A DNA stretch of 27,298 nt from Cylindrodendrum hubeiense (GCA_014621425.1 JAANBB010000491.1:1-27298); one strand, 5' to 3'; positions 11,225 to 22,102 are shown, counted from the stretch's first letter. The notes: a model not told the origin generated them from the letters alone. Program-made: numbers and translations.

Positions 11225-12129
11225 AAGCAAATACTACCTTGTCTCTAAGAGAACAAGATCTTCGATGCCGCATAAATTATTGAGTGGAAGCAGCATCAGA
11301 AATCGTTGGCGCAAATGACGAATTGACGCCGAACCTCTTGTGATCATGGGTGTCATCACCTCTACGACGCTATTGATGACCGCGGCGTCGAAACCATCGC
11401 GGTAGGGCTCTCGGATGCACAACTACCGGAGGATCTGCAAAAAGTATTGCCAAGAAAGAGACAGGCCCAAAAATCCTTGATTCTGACCATTGCAGCATGG
11501 TCATGGTTTAAAAGCAAGTCCCATACGGTCCGGGGCAGAATCTGGGGTTTCGACATTAGTGGTTGGAATAACGTGATTGATCCGCACTCTTAGCACCGAC
11601 GTTGAGCGACTCAAACCGCAGCCAGCGAATCAGCGTCAGCGCTATTCGATCACGTATTAAGCCTAAAATCAAAGTAATGAATATCCTCCTTCCAACGCAT
11701 GGTAATGGCTGTCCCTATTAATCGGCTGGGGTTTGGTTGAGTTTGCGACAGATTGAGTCTGGCCACAACGATGGCAGTTGCTTTGCTTGCCCCTGATCCG
11801 CCGCATTGGAACCGTTGCATAATATCTCAAAGTTTCTCCGTTGGAATGAATCAAGACGCTAGAAAATTCCCGTTTGCAACCCTCTCGGGCGTCAGTGGCG
11901 TAAGGTACCGCTCGGAGAAGTTGTTATGTCATTGTGTGATCCACCATTGCTAGTGTGCGTCGGTCCATCGGCGTGGATCCTTCATAGGTCTGAAGGGGAT
12001 GGAAGTCGCAATCGCAGCTAACAAGACGTCTCTTCCTAAGGCTGAAGCTATGTTGACGATCACCCACCTATCGGGCTTGGTATCCCATATTAGACTGCCA
12101 GGCTGTCTCCTGAAGTGGACGGCTGGGCG

Positions 12130-12366
12130 ATGTGCCGCAACAGGCCCCGACACATACCCCCACGAAACTACTGCACCGGGGATCAGTGCGAACATGTACA
12201 TGGGTGGCAGGAGACGCAGGGGTTATATTGCACTAGCGGCGGCATGCACGGAAGCTCTTTGTACAATTCGGGCCTTGATATTGCTCATTGTTATAAGCCT
12301 GGTTACCCTTTTTGGACGAGCGACACCGGGTCAGTACCACTTATGACACTGCATGAGCTGGAATGA
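12130..12366 (+). other. Cys/His-rich open frame, possible gene relic
   Basis: From the ATG at 12130 a 78-aa frame runs to a TGA. It encodes five cysteines and several Gly/His/Trp/Tyr residues, for example NYCTGDQCEHVHGW and HCYKPGYPFWTSDTG, a composition more like a secreted cysteine-rich protein than random sequence. No signal peptide precedes it. The same frame carries stops upstream at 12109-12111 region and around 12091, and no clean upstream exon was found. It may be an unspliced last exon, a decayed gene or chance. Family not recognised. Confidence 0.2.
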
Positions 12367-13052
12367 ATACGGGGCACGGACTTAGTCTATGCATCGTGGC
12401 TATTGTATCATCCTGCAGACTTGCTGATCGAAATATAATGAAGACCAGATCAAGACATAGCACAGACGCTTCACACTCAATCAACAGGGAGTCAGGGAGC
12501 TAAACAGGTCGATGACATCCCACTGTCTTAGTTTCTTTATACTCACACGCATCTAAGAAGCCTGGTGACTGACCTAGGACGGAAAGTGAGCTAGGCGATC
12601 ATTCCTGTTTTGTGACCCTCAGTACGACTGGGCAAATCATCGCACCTTGCCCCAAGGCGGACATATGCATGATGACACTATTGGCACTTAGCTGAGAGCC
12701 CGACTACTTATTGAGAAGTATTTTTGTCGATCAGCAACTCGAATGATCGGACTCTTTCTTTTCCGGTTGCCACTTGTTCCCCTTCTTGCCATCACATCAT
12801 CTGGACTAGACGACATCCAGGAAAGAGGCATCGACGGCCCGGACAGAGGAACTGATGAGCTCGGAGATTAGGATGGTCGCGACTGAAAAGCACCAGCATC
12901 AAGCCGGATTGTGTCTTTGTGAGGCTTGATGATACAATTCAATAGACGTGAAAGAGAGGCGGGAAGAGTTGCGATGTTCAGGAGGTGTGGCAGCCCATTG
13001 AGAAAGAAAGCAGACCAAGGAAGAAGCCGCCGCCCACGGACAACCGATTAAG

Positions 13053-13059
13053 TATATAT
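13053..13059 (+). promoter_or_regulatory. TATA box of the SBP56-like gene
   Basis: TATATAT lies about 120 nt before the start codon at 13180, followed by a CA- and CT-rich leader typical of expressed fungal genes. Confidence 0.5.
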
Positions 13060-13179
13060 GCTTGAGAAACTCCCTCAAACATTCTCACCATCCAAACCAA
13101 CACAATCAACTTGCTCACACCTCTACAGTAGTAGCAACACTGATCGGAGCCACTTATCCCATCTTTGCAAGCCTTGAAC

Positions 13180-14851
13180 ATGCCTTCTTTGGTTTCTCTC
13201 ACCACCCTTGTGGGCTATCTAGCCGCACATGGCTCGGCCCTCAGTCTCCCGCCTCTGATTCCTGCGATTCCCGGCGTGACTGAGCCCCTGTCCGAGAACG
13301 CACCTCCACTGCCCATCCTGCAGCTTCCCACTCCTCCTTTGTCCAGCCCTCCGTTTGCTGTGTCCAACATCAAGCCCAAGAAGATTGGATACTTCTGGAC
13401 TGGAGCCGGTGATAACCAGCACAAGGATTTCTTGGCTACCGTCAGCCTGGACGATGTACGTTTCTCTAGCTCCCACTGATTCTTGACATTGATTGCTCAC
13501 ACTTTCAAGAACACCTTTGGTACTTTCATTGATATTACCGATGTCCCCTCCAGTGGCAACTCTCCCCACCACCTGGGCCCGTCTGTTGATGGACAGCTGC
13601 TGGTCGGCGGTGGTCTGCTGTCCCTCCTGAAGACTCAAGATACAGCGTTCTACTTCGACACTTCGGATCCTTACCATCCCAAGTTCAGCCACAGCAACAG
13701 AGCTCTTCTGAGTTCCATCGTCGATGAAATTCGAGCCAAGCCCGAGGGGTATGTCAAAACCCTGCACCTTTGGATTATTGCCTCTAACAAGCGAAAATAG
13801 CGGTTTCTTCATCACGTACATGGGTAGCGCCGTCGGTACTTCTCCCGGCCGTCTTGTCGAGACGGATGCTAAGGGCAACATTCTCCATGAGTGGCCTGAG
13901 GATACCCAGAGCACTCTCAACATTCTTGAGCAGCAGTTCTCTCCTCATGGTCTGAGCATTGACTGGAAGAAGAAGATCATTCTTACCTCTGATTTCGTCG
14001 TGCCTCTGTCCATTCTGAAGCCCACTACTGGAATTCAGAAGGCCGATACCCTGCGCCTCTGGGACCTTGACTCTCGCAAGATTATTTCTACTATTACCAT
14101 TCCCAATGTAAGTATTTAGTGATAAGCTTGTGAAAAGCCATATCTAACGCATCCACAGGGACAAGGTATTCAGGATGTCAAGTTCATCCCCGGAAACAAG
14201 GAGAGTGCTGCCCTTGCAACGTAAGTATTCCCCTCAGTAGCTGAAAACAAAGAACACAGCTAATTCTCGACGAAATTCAGTGCTGTTGGTCCTGGTCAGG
14301 TCTGGATTATCTACCCTTTCCGCAAGGACTCCAAGGGCAACCAGGGTGTGGCCAAGCTTCTGTACGATCTTGGCGACAAGGCCAAGGAATCTCTCGCCAT
14401 CTACTCCGATATCTCCACCGATGGCAAGCTCGCTTACTTTACCATCACCCTCGGAAACCACATCGCCGCCCTCGATATCTCCGACCTTGACAACGTCAAG
14501 CGCCTCGATGACCCGAATGAGCAGCAGCCCATCATCGGCCCTCACTACGTCAAGATCTCCCCTGACAAGAAGAACCTTTTGGTCACTGGATACTTTGTCC
14601 AAGCCGGAGATGTATGTGCTCCGTTCCAATACATGCCGAGAGGCTGCTAACATCCTCATTCACAGATCTCGGTTGTCAACACCCCTGCTGACTACAAGGG
14701 CCACTGGATTGACATCCTCGACGATGGATCCCTCAGCTTCAACCGATCTATTGACTTTGAGTCCATCTTCACCAAGAGCCGAGGTGGTGCTCGCCCTCAC
14801 AGCTCAGTCATCTTTGACTTGACTGATCCCAAGAACCCCATCTACTACTAG
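13180..14851 (+). CDS. Secreted SBP56-like (methanethiol oxidase superfamily) beta-propeller protein
   Basis: A 466-aa protein in six exons: 13180-13455, 13510-13748, 13801-14107, 14159-14220, 14281-14611 and 14666-14851. Introns are 51-60 nt and all junctions keep frame. The N-terminus is a signal peptide (about 1-20) followed by a Pro/Leu-rich segment to about residue 60. The remainder resembles the selenium-binding protein/methanethiol oxidase propeller: FLATVSLDD at about 84-92, His112-His113 in SPHHLGPSVDGQLLVGG, TLRLWDLDSRKIIST, DGKLAYFTITLGNHIAALDISD, and His450 in RPHSSVIFDLTDP. The paired and C-terminal histidines match predicted copper ligands, but the middle histidine and the CGNCGPGY-type cysteine motif of animal SELENBP1 are not evident. 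Function is therefore uncertain; other propeller hydrolases are possible. It diverges from the bicupin gene. Confidence 0.65.
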
Positions 14852-15217
14852 GTTATGGCCTATGTTAAGTTGTGGTTTCTAATAGACACATGGCTACGCT
14901 CGGGGTAACTTTTGATCATTTATTTGCTTTTGAAAGATAAATGGCACTACTGGCTTTGGATCCGATGAAACCTATGACAATATAGCAAGTGGGGTAGTGG
15001 CGGCGGAGGTGCGGCTACTCACTGTACAAGGTGATTCGGTGAGACCAGCTCGTGTCTCGGAGCCAACACTGATAAATACCTATCTTTGAATTTTCACATA
15101 AGTACTTGGTACGGGTAATTAGTCACTTAGCAGGTATAAAATGCCATACCATCTCGTTACAACTGCGTGCTCTAAAAGTCTTAACTGTAAACCTACAGTG
15201 TCCATCCAGAATACAGA
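14852..15217. other. Intergenic with F-box gene promoter
   Basis: 366 bases hold the 3' end of the SBP56-like gene and the F-box gene promoter. TATAAAA is at 15135-15141. Nothing else is seen. Confidence 0.5.
15135..15141 (+). promoter_or_regulatory. TATA box of the F-box gene
   Basis: TATAAAA lies about 80 nt before the start codon at 15218, a perfect TATA consensus at a usual distance. Confidence 0.55.
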
Positions 15218-16621
15218 ATGGCGTCTCCTTTTCTCAGCACCCCGGCGGATGTTTTATGCTTGATACTTGCGCATCTATCTTCTGCAACACTTCGCCAGCT
15301 CTGTCTTGTCAATAAAGACTTGCGCTCCCTTGCCGAGCGATTTCTGTACTCCAACATCCGGTGGACATGGGTAATGTCTCAGACACCTCCGATCATTTCA
15401 CTGCTGCGAAGCATTCTGCGCAGGCCTCAGCTGGCTGCTTTCGTCCAAAGTGTTATCTTGGATGGGATGACCTTCCAGCGCAGCATGCATCCGTATCTAT
15501 GTGAAAGTCCCAAACTTATAATCGCCGGGGAGGACTTAGACGGGCCGATTGAATGCATCAAAGGGATGAAAGTGCCTTACGCCGACCTATGGATACAAGA
15601 AATATGCGCTGGCACGATGGATGCATTTGTCGCTCTCCTGTTATCTCGACTCCCCCGCCTAAGATTTCTTCGGCTCGGCAAGAATTTCTCCAGAGAGAAC
15701 CGCCTTGTTAGCATGATGCTCAAATCGGCCCTCTGCGAGAAGCTCTCAGATGGCCACTTCCCTTCCTACGAGTACCTCAAAGATGTATCAACTTTTCATT
15801 TTACCTTCGATAAGGACATTCGTACCTACAAAGATGCCTACACAGATGCCAAAAAAACGGCAGATACCCTTCCGCTCTTTTACTTACCGTCGGTGGAACG
15901 AATCACGACTTCAATCGATAGTCCGGCAGTTTTCATATGGCCTGAAGCACAGCGACCATGTCCCTCGAGACTGATCTCACTGGACTTATCTATGATAAGG
16001 GAAGGGAATCTCGGTCAAGTGCTGGCAGTCACCAGCGGGCTCCAAAAGCTTCAATGGGATTGGTATCCTCGTGTGGATCTCGAAGACCAGTTCGTCACGG
16101 ATAACATCGATCTTGATAAGATCGCGGCTGATTTGTCTCACGTTGGAGGCACTCTTACGGATTTAACAATTTCAGCTAAGATTGACACATCCCGAACAGA
16201 TCGTGAGCGTCCACCCCTCAAAATAACGGGGCAGTTCGGGGCATTTCGCAACCTCGACGCGTTGAGGAGATTGGAAGTTCCTCTCCCGTTTCTGCTGGGG
16301 TTTTCGCCCTCCAGTTCAGACATGAAACAGCTCAAAGAGCTCCTCCCGAGAAATATCGAGTTTCTTACTATAACGGACGACTTCTACGTCCAAGAAGAAT
16401 GGGGTTGGCGAGACACTGACCTTTTGAAGGTTATTGGATTATGGTTACGAGACTGGAGGAGTTTCACGCCAAATATCCGAAGGTTTCATCTATTCCTAAA
16501 GGCAATAGAGTACGAGGAATGGGGTCCTGCGATGAGGCAGGAGCTCAAAGACCTAGGTGCTCAAGTCGGGATGCACGTTCAGATAACGAAGCTCGCAATT
16601 TGTAAGGGGTTCGGAATATGA
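15218..16621 (+). CDS. F-box domain protein
   Basis: A 467-aa intronless protein. Residues about 4-45 form an F-box, with LSTPADVLCLILAHLSSATL and LCLVNKDLRSLAERFLYSNI as the Skp1-binding helices; the rest has loose leucine-rich patches such as RLPRLRFLRLGKNF and SLDLSMIREGNLGQ. F-box proteins are substrate receptors of SCF ubiquitin ligases. The target cannot be inferred. Large families of such proteins with a divergent C-terminal part are common in filamentous ascomycetes and are often lineage-specific. The ATG at 15218 is the first in frame and starts directly before the F-box. The gene is isolated between two gene-free stretches on the same strand as its neighbours. The F-box call is firm; the C-terminal fold is not. 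Confidence 0.85.
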   Translation: MASPFLSTPADVLCLILAHLSSATLRQLCLVNKDLRSLAERFLYSNIRWTWVMSQTPPIISLLRSILRRPQLAAFVQSVILDGMTFQRSMHPYLCESPKLIIAGEDLDGPIECIKGMKVPYADLWIQEICAGTMDAFVALLLSRLPRLRFLRLGKNFSRENRLVSMMLKSALCEKLSDGHFPSYEYLKDVSTFHFTFDKDIRTYKDAYTDAKKTADTLPLFYLPSVERITTSIDSPAVFIWPEAQRPCPSRLISLDLSMIREGNLGQVLAVTSGLQKLQWDWYPRVDLEDQFVTDNIDLDKIAADLSHVGGTLTDLTISAKIDTSRTDRERPPLKITGQFGAFRNLDALRRLEVPLPFLLGFSPSSSDMKQLKELLPRNIEFLTITDDFYVQEEWGWRDTDLLKVIGLWLRDWRSFTPNIRRFHLFLKAIEYEEWGPAMRQELKDLGAQVGMHVQITKLAICKGFGI

Positions 16622-17992
16622 TATTGTTATATCTGCTGCTAATAGTTTATATGGAGACAAAAGCAGCTCACTATTTCCCACATGACTTATTCATCCTCTT
16701 AAAATATAAACTATAATTTTTATCAAGCAAGGGAGCAAGGAATTGAATTTGCATGAGCGTAATTACCATTTGTTTCCGGATATCGATCCACGAATGCCCC
16801 AAACGCAAGACGCTAGTGATGCTACGAATTAGGGGCGGAGTGCCTTAAAAGTTGGACACTGTAAGCACTAAAATATAGGTTTCGATGCGTTTAATATTAG
16901 GGGGCAGCTGACTTGCGGATTTGCACGCCTTGCTTCATGTGCAATTGCGGTACTGTCATAACAATATGAGAGACATGCAGATTACAGCCCAATCAAGGCA
17001 GGCCGTACTACGCCATTCACTGTGACAATCCGAAAGTCAGCCTGCATCTGTGCAATGAATGAGGCGGTATCTAGCTTGGTGCATTTGAACAAAACACGTC
17101 ATCTCAGCTGCCTGCTGTGCTTTGCACACATTTTGCTAAGTCTTGCATTACCGGAAATGGCATTATAAAACAGGTTCCACAAATTGTTCACGGTTTATTA
17201 TTGATGTTCTGGAGGTTATAGAACAGGAAATGCTTGTGTGGAATCAACTGATCACAAAAGGTCTCTGTCAGGGGTCCTACTGAAGGGGGTCATGACATTT
17301 CGTGCAAGCCACTAGATCGGCCGGACGGAGGGGCCTCGGTCAGTAAATCAAATCATGCTATCAATCAGCCAGCGCCACTTAATATGCGTTCCGCCTTGCA
17401 TTTGTCATGTGGGCTAAAATCTCCACTAAATAAGCCTAAGTGGGGTGGCCTTGGGAGCGCCTCCTTCAATAGTGCGAGAGTATTTGAGTCGTTGGCTTGC
17501 TGGGACATTCAGCTGCAACGCCTATAAATACTAACATTTATAACAATTGAAATGAGGTAACAGTAGAAGAATAAATGACTCACCGAATTAAACAGTACAA
17601 GAAGCTAGCTGTAAGAAAGCTAGATGTCTCAAAGTACATAGTTCTGCTGATTAATACTGCTGTTCCCTCCTAAACAGAGTAGCAAATAATATTTAAACAT
17701 CTGTGATCTGTTAGTTTCACAAGTCCCCAATGTTCGAGACCCTCGAGATAAGAATGCCAAGCTCTCAAATAAGACATAGCTACCATTTAGTGCAGAGACA
17801 TGCTTGATACTTAATTGTTTGGCTCCTTGGCAGCTGTAAATGCTTTTTCCGTCTCCAGGAATGATAAAGCCCCCTGGCTCCCTTGCCCAGGCAGCGAGTC
17901 AGCAGTGCTTTGCCTTCGACTCATCGCGTGTCTGCCAATTGCGCCCTTGACGAAACCACATCCTCTCGCTTTGCAGTTCGCAGATCAAGGAC
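16622..17992. other. AT-leaning intergenic stretch, no gene recognised
   Basis: 1.37 kb without a supported gene. Open frames are short and lack family-like text. AT-rich patches occur at 16680-16720 and 17520-17700. The right end must contain the promoter and leader of the membrane-protein gene starting at 17993. No repeat or RNA gene was recognised. Confidence 0.5.
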
Positions 17993-19836
17993 ATGCCTAA
18001 GATCGATTCAATATCTACAACCCGACTTGCCCTGTTACTTGCCGGGCTCGTCTCATTTGTCATAGCAGGTAAGTGCAAAAAGCCCACACCTTAGTCGCCT
18101 TACAGGTGGCGCGGTTACAAGCACTTTTAAAGGAGTCCGATGTTGACGATACGTGATACTTGTTCACAGCCTGTTCTAATGACGTATCAACGACCGTCAC
18201 GGATACCACTCAGATCTCGAGCTTGGCAGAATGTGCGACATATTCCGGCGACATCGTCATCGCCAACGCTACCGGGACGATCGACTTGACTGGCATGGAA
18301 ACGATTGTTGGCGTGATCACGTACGGAAACGACCTTCCTGTCGACAACGTAAAGATCCGCAGTTCAACCCTCAAGAACATCACAGACGGTCTGTCTGTGT
18401 ACGGTGCTGCTTCAGACGTCTCTCAATCTCTGGGCGACTTGAACATCTCTCTCCCGGCCTTAGAAAGCACATACAGCTTGGGAGTCTACTGGGGCTGGGG
18501 TAGAGTGTCAGTGAACACAGACCCAAAACTGAATGTTACCGGGTTCTTAGCAATTTCTGGTGACGACATCGAAGTCACAAATTTATACCTGAACGTCTCT
18601 ACTGCTGCTAATATCGATGTGGGCGGCATCAGTTCTTCCTCCAGTTACGAGGTTTTGGTGTCTTCGTCAGTTGTGCGAGTCGAACGCGATCTCAGCATGG
18701 CAATAACTGAAGGTGTGGATAAACTATTGTTGGAAGAACTCGAGTTTGTCAACTACGCCGCCCACATTTCAGCAAATAAAGACTTGAACTACGTCTCAAC
18801 CTCCCTCGTTGACGCAGGGCTATTGCGCATACAGCGCAACGGTAAGTATATAAGCGTGTCGCTTCCAAAGCTGGAGAGATTGGGCGGTCGCAGCGACCCT
18901 ACCGATCAAACATCCACTGGGGATGCAGGAGGGATCTTTCGAGAGGTGCTCAACATCAGCATGCCTCTACTAAGAGAGGCACATGGCGACGACTGGTTCA
19001 AGGGAAAGCTAAACTTTACATCAAATTTCTTCTCAGAGCTATACCTCCCGCGTTTGGAAAATGCCAACTGCACCCTCGGCATCGACGACAACGTTGCGCT
19101 CAACGACATCTGGATCCCTCGGCTCAACTACGTTAAAGACCTCGAAGTGCACTCAAACCCAAGACTGCTCAACTTTACGGCCAACCTACTCAAAACGGCG
19201 GACAAGGTCAACATGACAGGCCCGTTTACCAACGTCGAGTTCTTTAGTTTGGAGGTGGTAACGGGAGACTTTTATCTCGTGGGTGATGAGACAATGGACT
19301 GCTCTTGGTTTGACGAGCACTTTCTCAACAACATCGTCAAGGGAACGTACAAGTGCGTCGGAAATCATACCAAACCCAGCGTGGAAAGGAAGCCCAGCAC
19401 GCCCACGGATGAGGCCCAACTAGAAGCTTGGGAATCAGGCAATGGCGGAGACTCTGAAGAGAGCGATGATGAACCCAAGAAGGAGAGTACGGGCGGTGGA
19501 AAGTCGTCAGGAGGCCTTTCAACAGGGGCAAAGGCTGGTATTGGTGCTGGTGTTGCCGTAGCAGTCTTGGTAGCTCTTGGTTTAGGTGCTTGGCTCTTTA
19601 TTCACAAGCGGAGAAAACAGCGAGATACGACTACGAAAGCAACACACGACGCTAACAACAGGTTTGACAAGGCAGAATTGCACGGGGAATCTGGAACACC
19701 TCGGGCTGTTCCTATTCAAGATGACGGCAAGGACATGCTGGTAAAGGACACTGCCCATGTGAAGGAGCTTGCAGACACAGCCAGATTAGAGTTGCCTGCT
19801 GAATCAAGAGCAAAGCCAGCGGAGCTTGCAGCGTAA
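17993..19836 (+). CDS. Type I membrane protein with Ecm33-like receptor-L ectodomain
   Basis: A 580-aa protein in two exons, 17993-18068 and 18170-19836, joined across a 101-nt intron (GTAAGT donor, CACAG acceptor). Exon 1 encodes a signal peptide (about residues 1-25) that is missing if the second exon is read alone. The ectodomain (about 30-425) has beta-solenoid, leucine-repeat text of the Ecm33/receptor-L type with many N-glycosylation sequons (NAT, NIS, NVT, NVS, NFT, NMT). It closes with the paired cysteines of CSWFDEHFLNN and GTYKCVGN. An acidic Ser/Gly-rich stalk (about 445-480) leads to a transmembrane helix (about 481-503, GIGAGVAVAVLVALGLGAWL). RRKQ and a 77-residue cytoplasmic tail follow. 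Ecm33 itself is GPI-anchored, so this helix-plus-tail form suggests a wall-facing receptor or sensor. Role inferred. Confidence 0.8.
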
Positions 19837-20646
19837 CCGTAAATCCGCGGTACCAGAAACAGACAATAACTGGGAAATGAGGGGCCCAAATGGAAGGCAC
19901 ATTTGGGAGAAGCACGGCACAGGGTTCAGAGGTTTGCGATAGTAAGGGTGATTTGGGGGCTCTGGGGTTCTGGGGTTCTGGGCCTGAGGGGGCCTGAGCT
20001 GAAGGTTGACTGGTCGTTTGGGCGCAAGACGAGGGTCTGTGTCACGACCCATACACGCCTACATAACTTAGTACACACTAGGCGCTGGCCGGTCGGGACT
20101 GGCAGTACGTAGGACCCACAAACTTCACCAATCACATTAGATCACCATTTTGAGGATCACCACCATCCCAGGATCGCGCTCTCCTTAGATCACCAAAGAT
20201 TTCCGATTTTGGTCTCACGAGATTCCACGCAACAATTTCGATTTATAAGGCCCACATCTGTAATGCAGGACGCGGACCCATCTTCAACACAGGCGACCTT
20301 GTTTTCGCGCTGGACACGGAGTGAATTTGAAGAGCTGCTCTCAATGTCATGGATCCCGACCAGTTGCCAGAAGATTTTAACCTATTGTGTTGGAAACTCG
20401 AATCATAATTATGAACGGGATTTTAAGGATTTAAGTTATAACCTAGAGTGCGTAGAACAGAAGACCATGTGTGTCATCTAAATCATTCCATTTTACACTT
20501 ATAGATCCTTTCTCAACCCCAATTACCTAGCCCCAAGGTGTTGCAGCTCATCCTGAGCCAGAAAGTTCGTACGTATATGCAGTTGAGTTTGTGAGAGGAT
20601 CCATATAGAGAGTAAGCTGGCGTTTCACTGAGTTAGAATTTGACTA
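19837..20646. other. Convergent intergenic region with G-run repeat
   Basis: 810 bases lie between two genes whose 3' ends face each other. It contains a guanine-run repeat at 19955-19992 and a weak, broken coding-like trace at about 20250-20480. No intact gene is seen. Confidence 0.5.
19955..19992 (+). repeat. G-run tandem repeat, G-quadruplex candidate
   Basis: Five guanine runs (5, 4, 4, 3 and 5 long) are spaced by loops CTCT, TTCT, TTCT and CCTGA. The core is tandem TCTGGGGT at 19961-19968 and 19969-19976 with a third partial copy, followed by a GGCCTGAG direct repeat. The spacing satisfies the usual four-run quadruplex pattern on the plus strand. Confidence 0.7.
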
Positions 20647-22032
20647 TTACGTTCTGAAGACTGAAAAGGGGTTACTTGCAGTGTCTTCGGAATAGGTATG
20701 CTCGGCACATCCGAGATCAACGGGAGCGTTTACTTCGCCCTGAGAACCTTCCCAGTCAAACCGATATGTTCGAACATTGACAACTCCAGATGTAGGCAGA
20801 CCCAAGACATTGAGACCAGAGATACTAATTTCGTAAGGCTCCTGGACCGTCCTGGTTCCCGCGATAACCTTGACTGTGTTTTCCGATATGGTGGCGAAGA
20901 CATCAAACAGGAGATCAGAGGAGGCGGATGTCTCGATTCTGTTACCGACCATACCTGCGTAGTACTTGTATAATTGCCATTCGCCGTTGGGATAATATGT
21001 GCTGTTAGTCTTGTAAATCAGGTTACCCATGTAGTTATGCAGGTCAGAACCACCACCCCAATTAGCGCGGAGACAACGGACGTTGTGTCTCTCACACTGC
21101 GCCAGGTAGTAAACCGAGTTTGCTGGGTTTTGTTCAGATGTCCAAGCATATTCATTAACATCGAATGGACGGTCTGGCAAATTGTATTGTTCTCGCAGGG
21201 TGTCAAACTCAGGAATGGTCGTGTCAAGTTGACGCTCCCACACTCCAATTTGATGCCAAGAATAAATGTCAGGGACAGTGTCATTGCCGGATACAGACGC
21301 CATCCAAGCCTTCAATTTTTCACTATCGAGACTTGGAGAGTGCGCCATCGAAGGGCCACTGATAAGTGTGTCCGGAAGTCCAGCCCTGGTTGCCAGTTAG
21401 AGACTACCCACACGAGAATGAATTTCAACTTACCTGACAATCTTGGAGGCACGGACGTAGTACTCAACATACTGTGTCCAAGAACGGGCCCAGAAAATTT
21501 CGAGTTCTGGTTCATTCCAAATATCCATGACAAGGCCACCGAGCATGTCGTTGGCTTTGATGTCATCCATGAGTTGTCCGAGAAAGGTTTCCATTTCGGT
21601 CCAGTTGCCATGGTCGCCGGGGTAAGGCGATAAAGCACCAGATCCACCATCAGCGCCCCAGAGATCGTGAATCAATAGGATGAAGTCGCCACCGTACTTT
21701 CGAGTTGTTCGGTAATTGGACAACGTAGAATTAAATCGTCCAATGTATCCTTCGTATCCCCCTTTTGTCCAGCCAGGAGCCTCAATCTGGGCACCACCTG
21801 CACGGCACGCATTGAATTTGATATCGGTCACCAAATAATCCGGGATCGAAGTATCAACCTCAGTGCCATTATCTGGGAATCCATAGATGAAGTTTGAGCC
21901 AAGAAATGTGGCTTCTCCAACAGACTTTGCAATGTTGACAGTTGCGGTGCCGGACGAGGATGGCTTATCTTTAACTACACCTCCTAGAGCAGATACCACG
22001 AAGAAAAGAGTTGCGGCGAATGATTGCTTCAT
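20647..22032 (-). CDS. Secreted glycoside hydrolase, clan-A-like (GH39-like)
   Basis: A 445-aa protein in two exons, 21434-22032 and 20647-21385, with a 48-nt intron (GTAAGT donor, CCAG acceptor) rejoining ASKIVR to AGLPDTLISG. The start at 22032 is preferred over an ATG 48 nt upstream because it places the signal peptide (about 1-18) at the N-terminus. Clan-A TIM-barrel landmarks are present: Glu174 in DIWNEPELE as the likely acid/base and Glu278 in FDVNEYAWT as the likely nucleophile, about 100 residues apart as usual. A beta-sandwich-like C-terminal part follows (about 350-445). Retaining hydrolysis of a plant or fungal wall glycan is inferred; family and substrate are not certain, and GH39 is only the nearest resemblance. 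Short stretches such as NYRTTRKYGGDFILLIHDLWG look characteristic. It diverges from the PhzF-family gene. Confidence 0.8.
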
Positions 22033-22102
22033 TGTTGTAGTGGTAAAGGAAAGGAGGTGTTGGTGAAGTTGGCTGTACATTGATTTGGTGACTGCGCCAA
22101 CC

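Larger units (their letters stand above)
10947..13179. other. Long divergent intergenic region, bicupin / SBP56-like genes
   Basis: 2.2 kb without a confident gene separates two divergent secreted-protein genes. It holds a TATA box at each end, a degenerate 9-bp tandem repeat at 11162-11224, and a cysteine- and histidine-rich open frame at about 12130-12366 that may be a relic. The rest, including 12370-13040, shows no recognisable feature. Confidence 0.5.

Noticed and set aside
13219..13923. 234-aa frame antisense to the SBP56-like gene
   Set aside because: It crosses two well-supported introns of the plus-strand gene and lacks recognisable motifs.
22033..22080. Upstream ATG giving 16 extra residues on the glycoside hydrolase
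   Set aside because: The extra residues are not signal-like and would bury the hydrophobic signal peptide; a TATA-like element lies only about 23 nt before this ATG.
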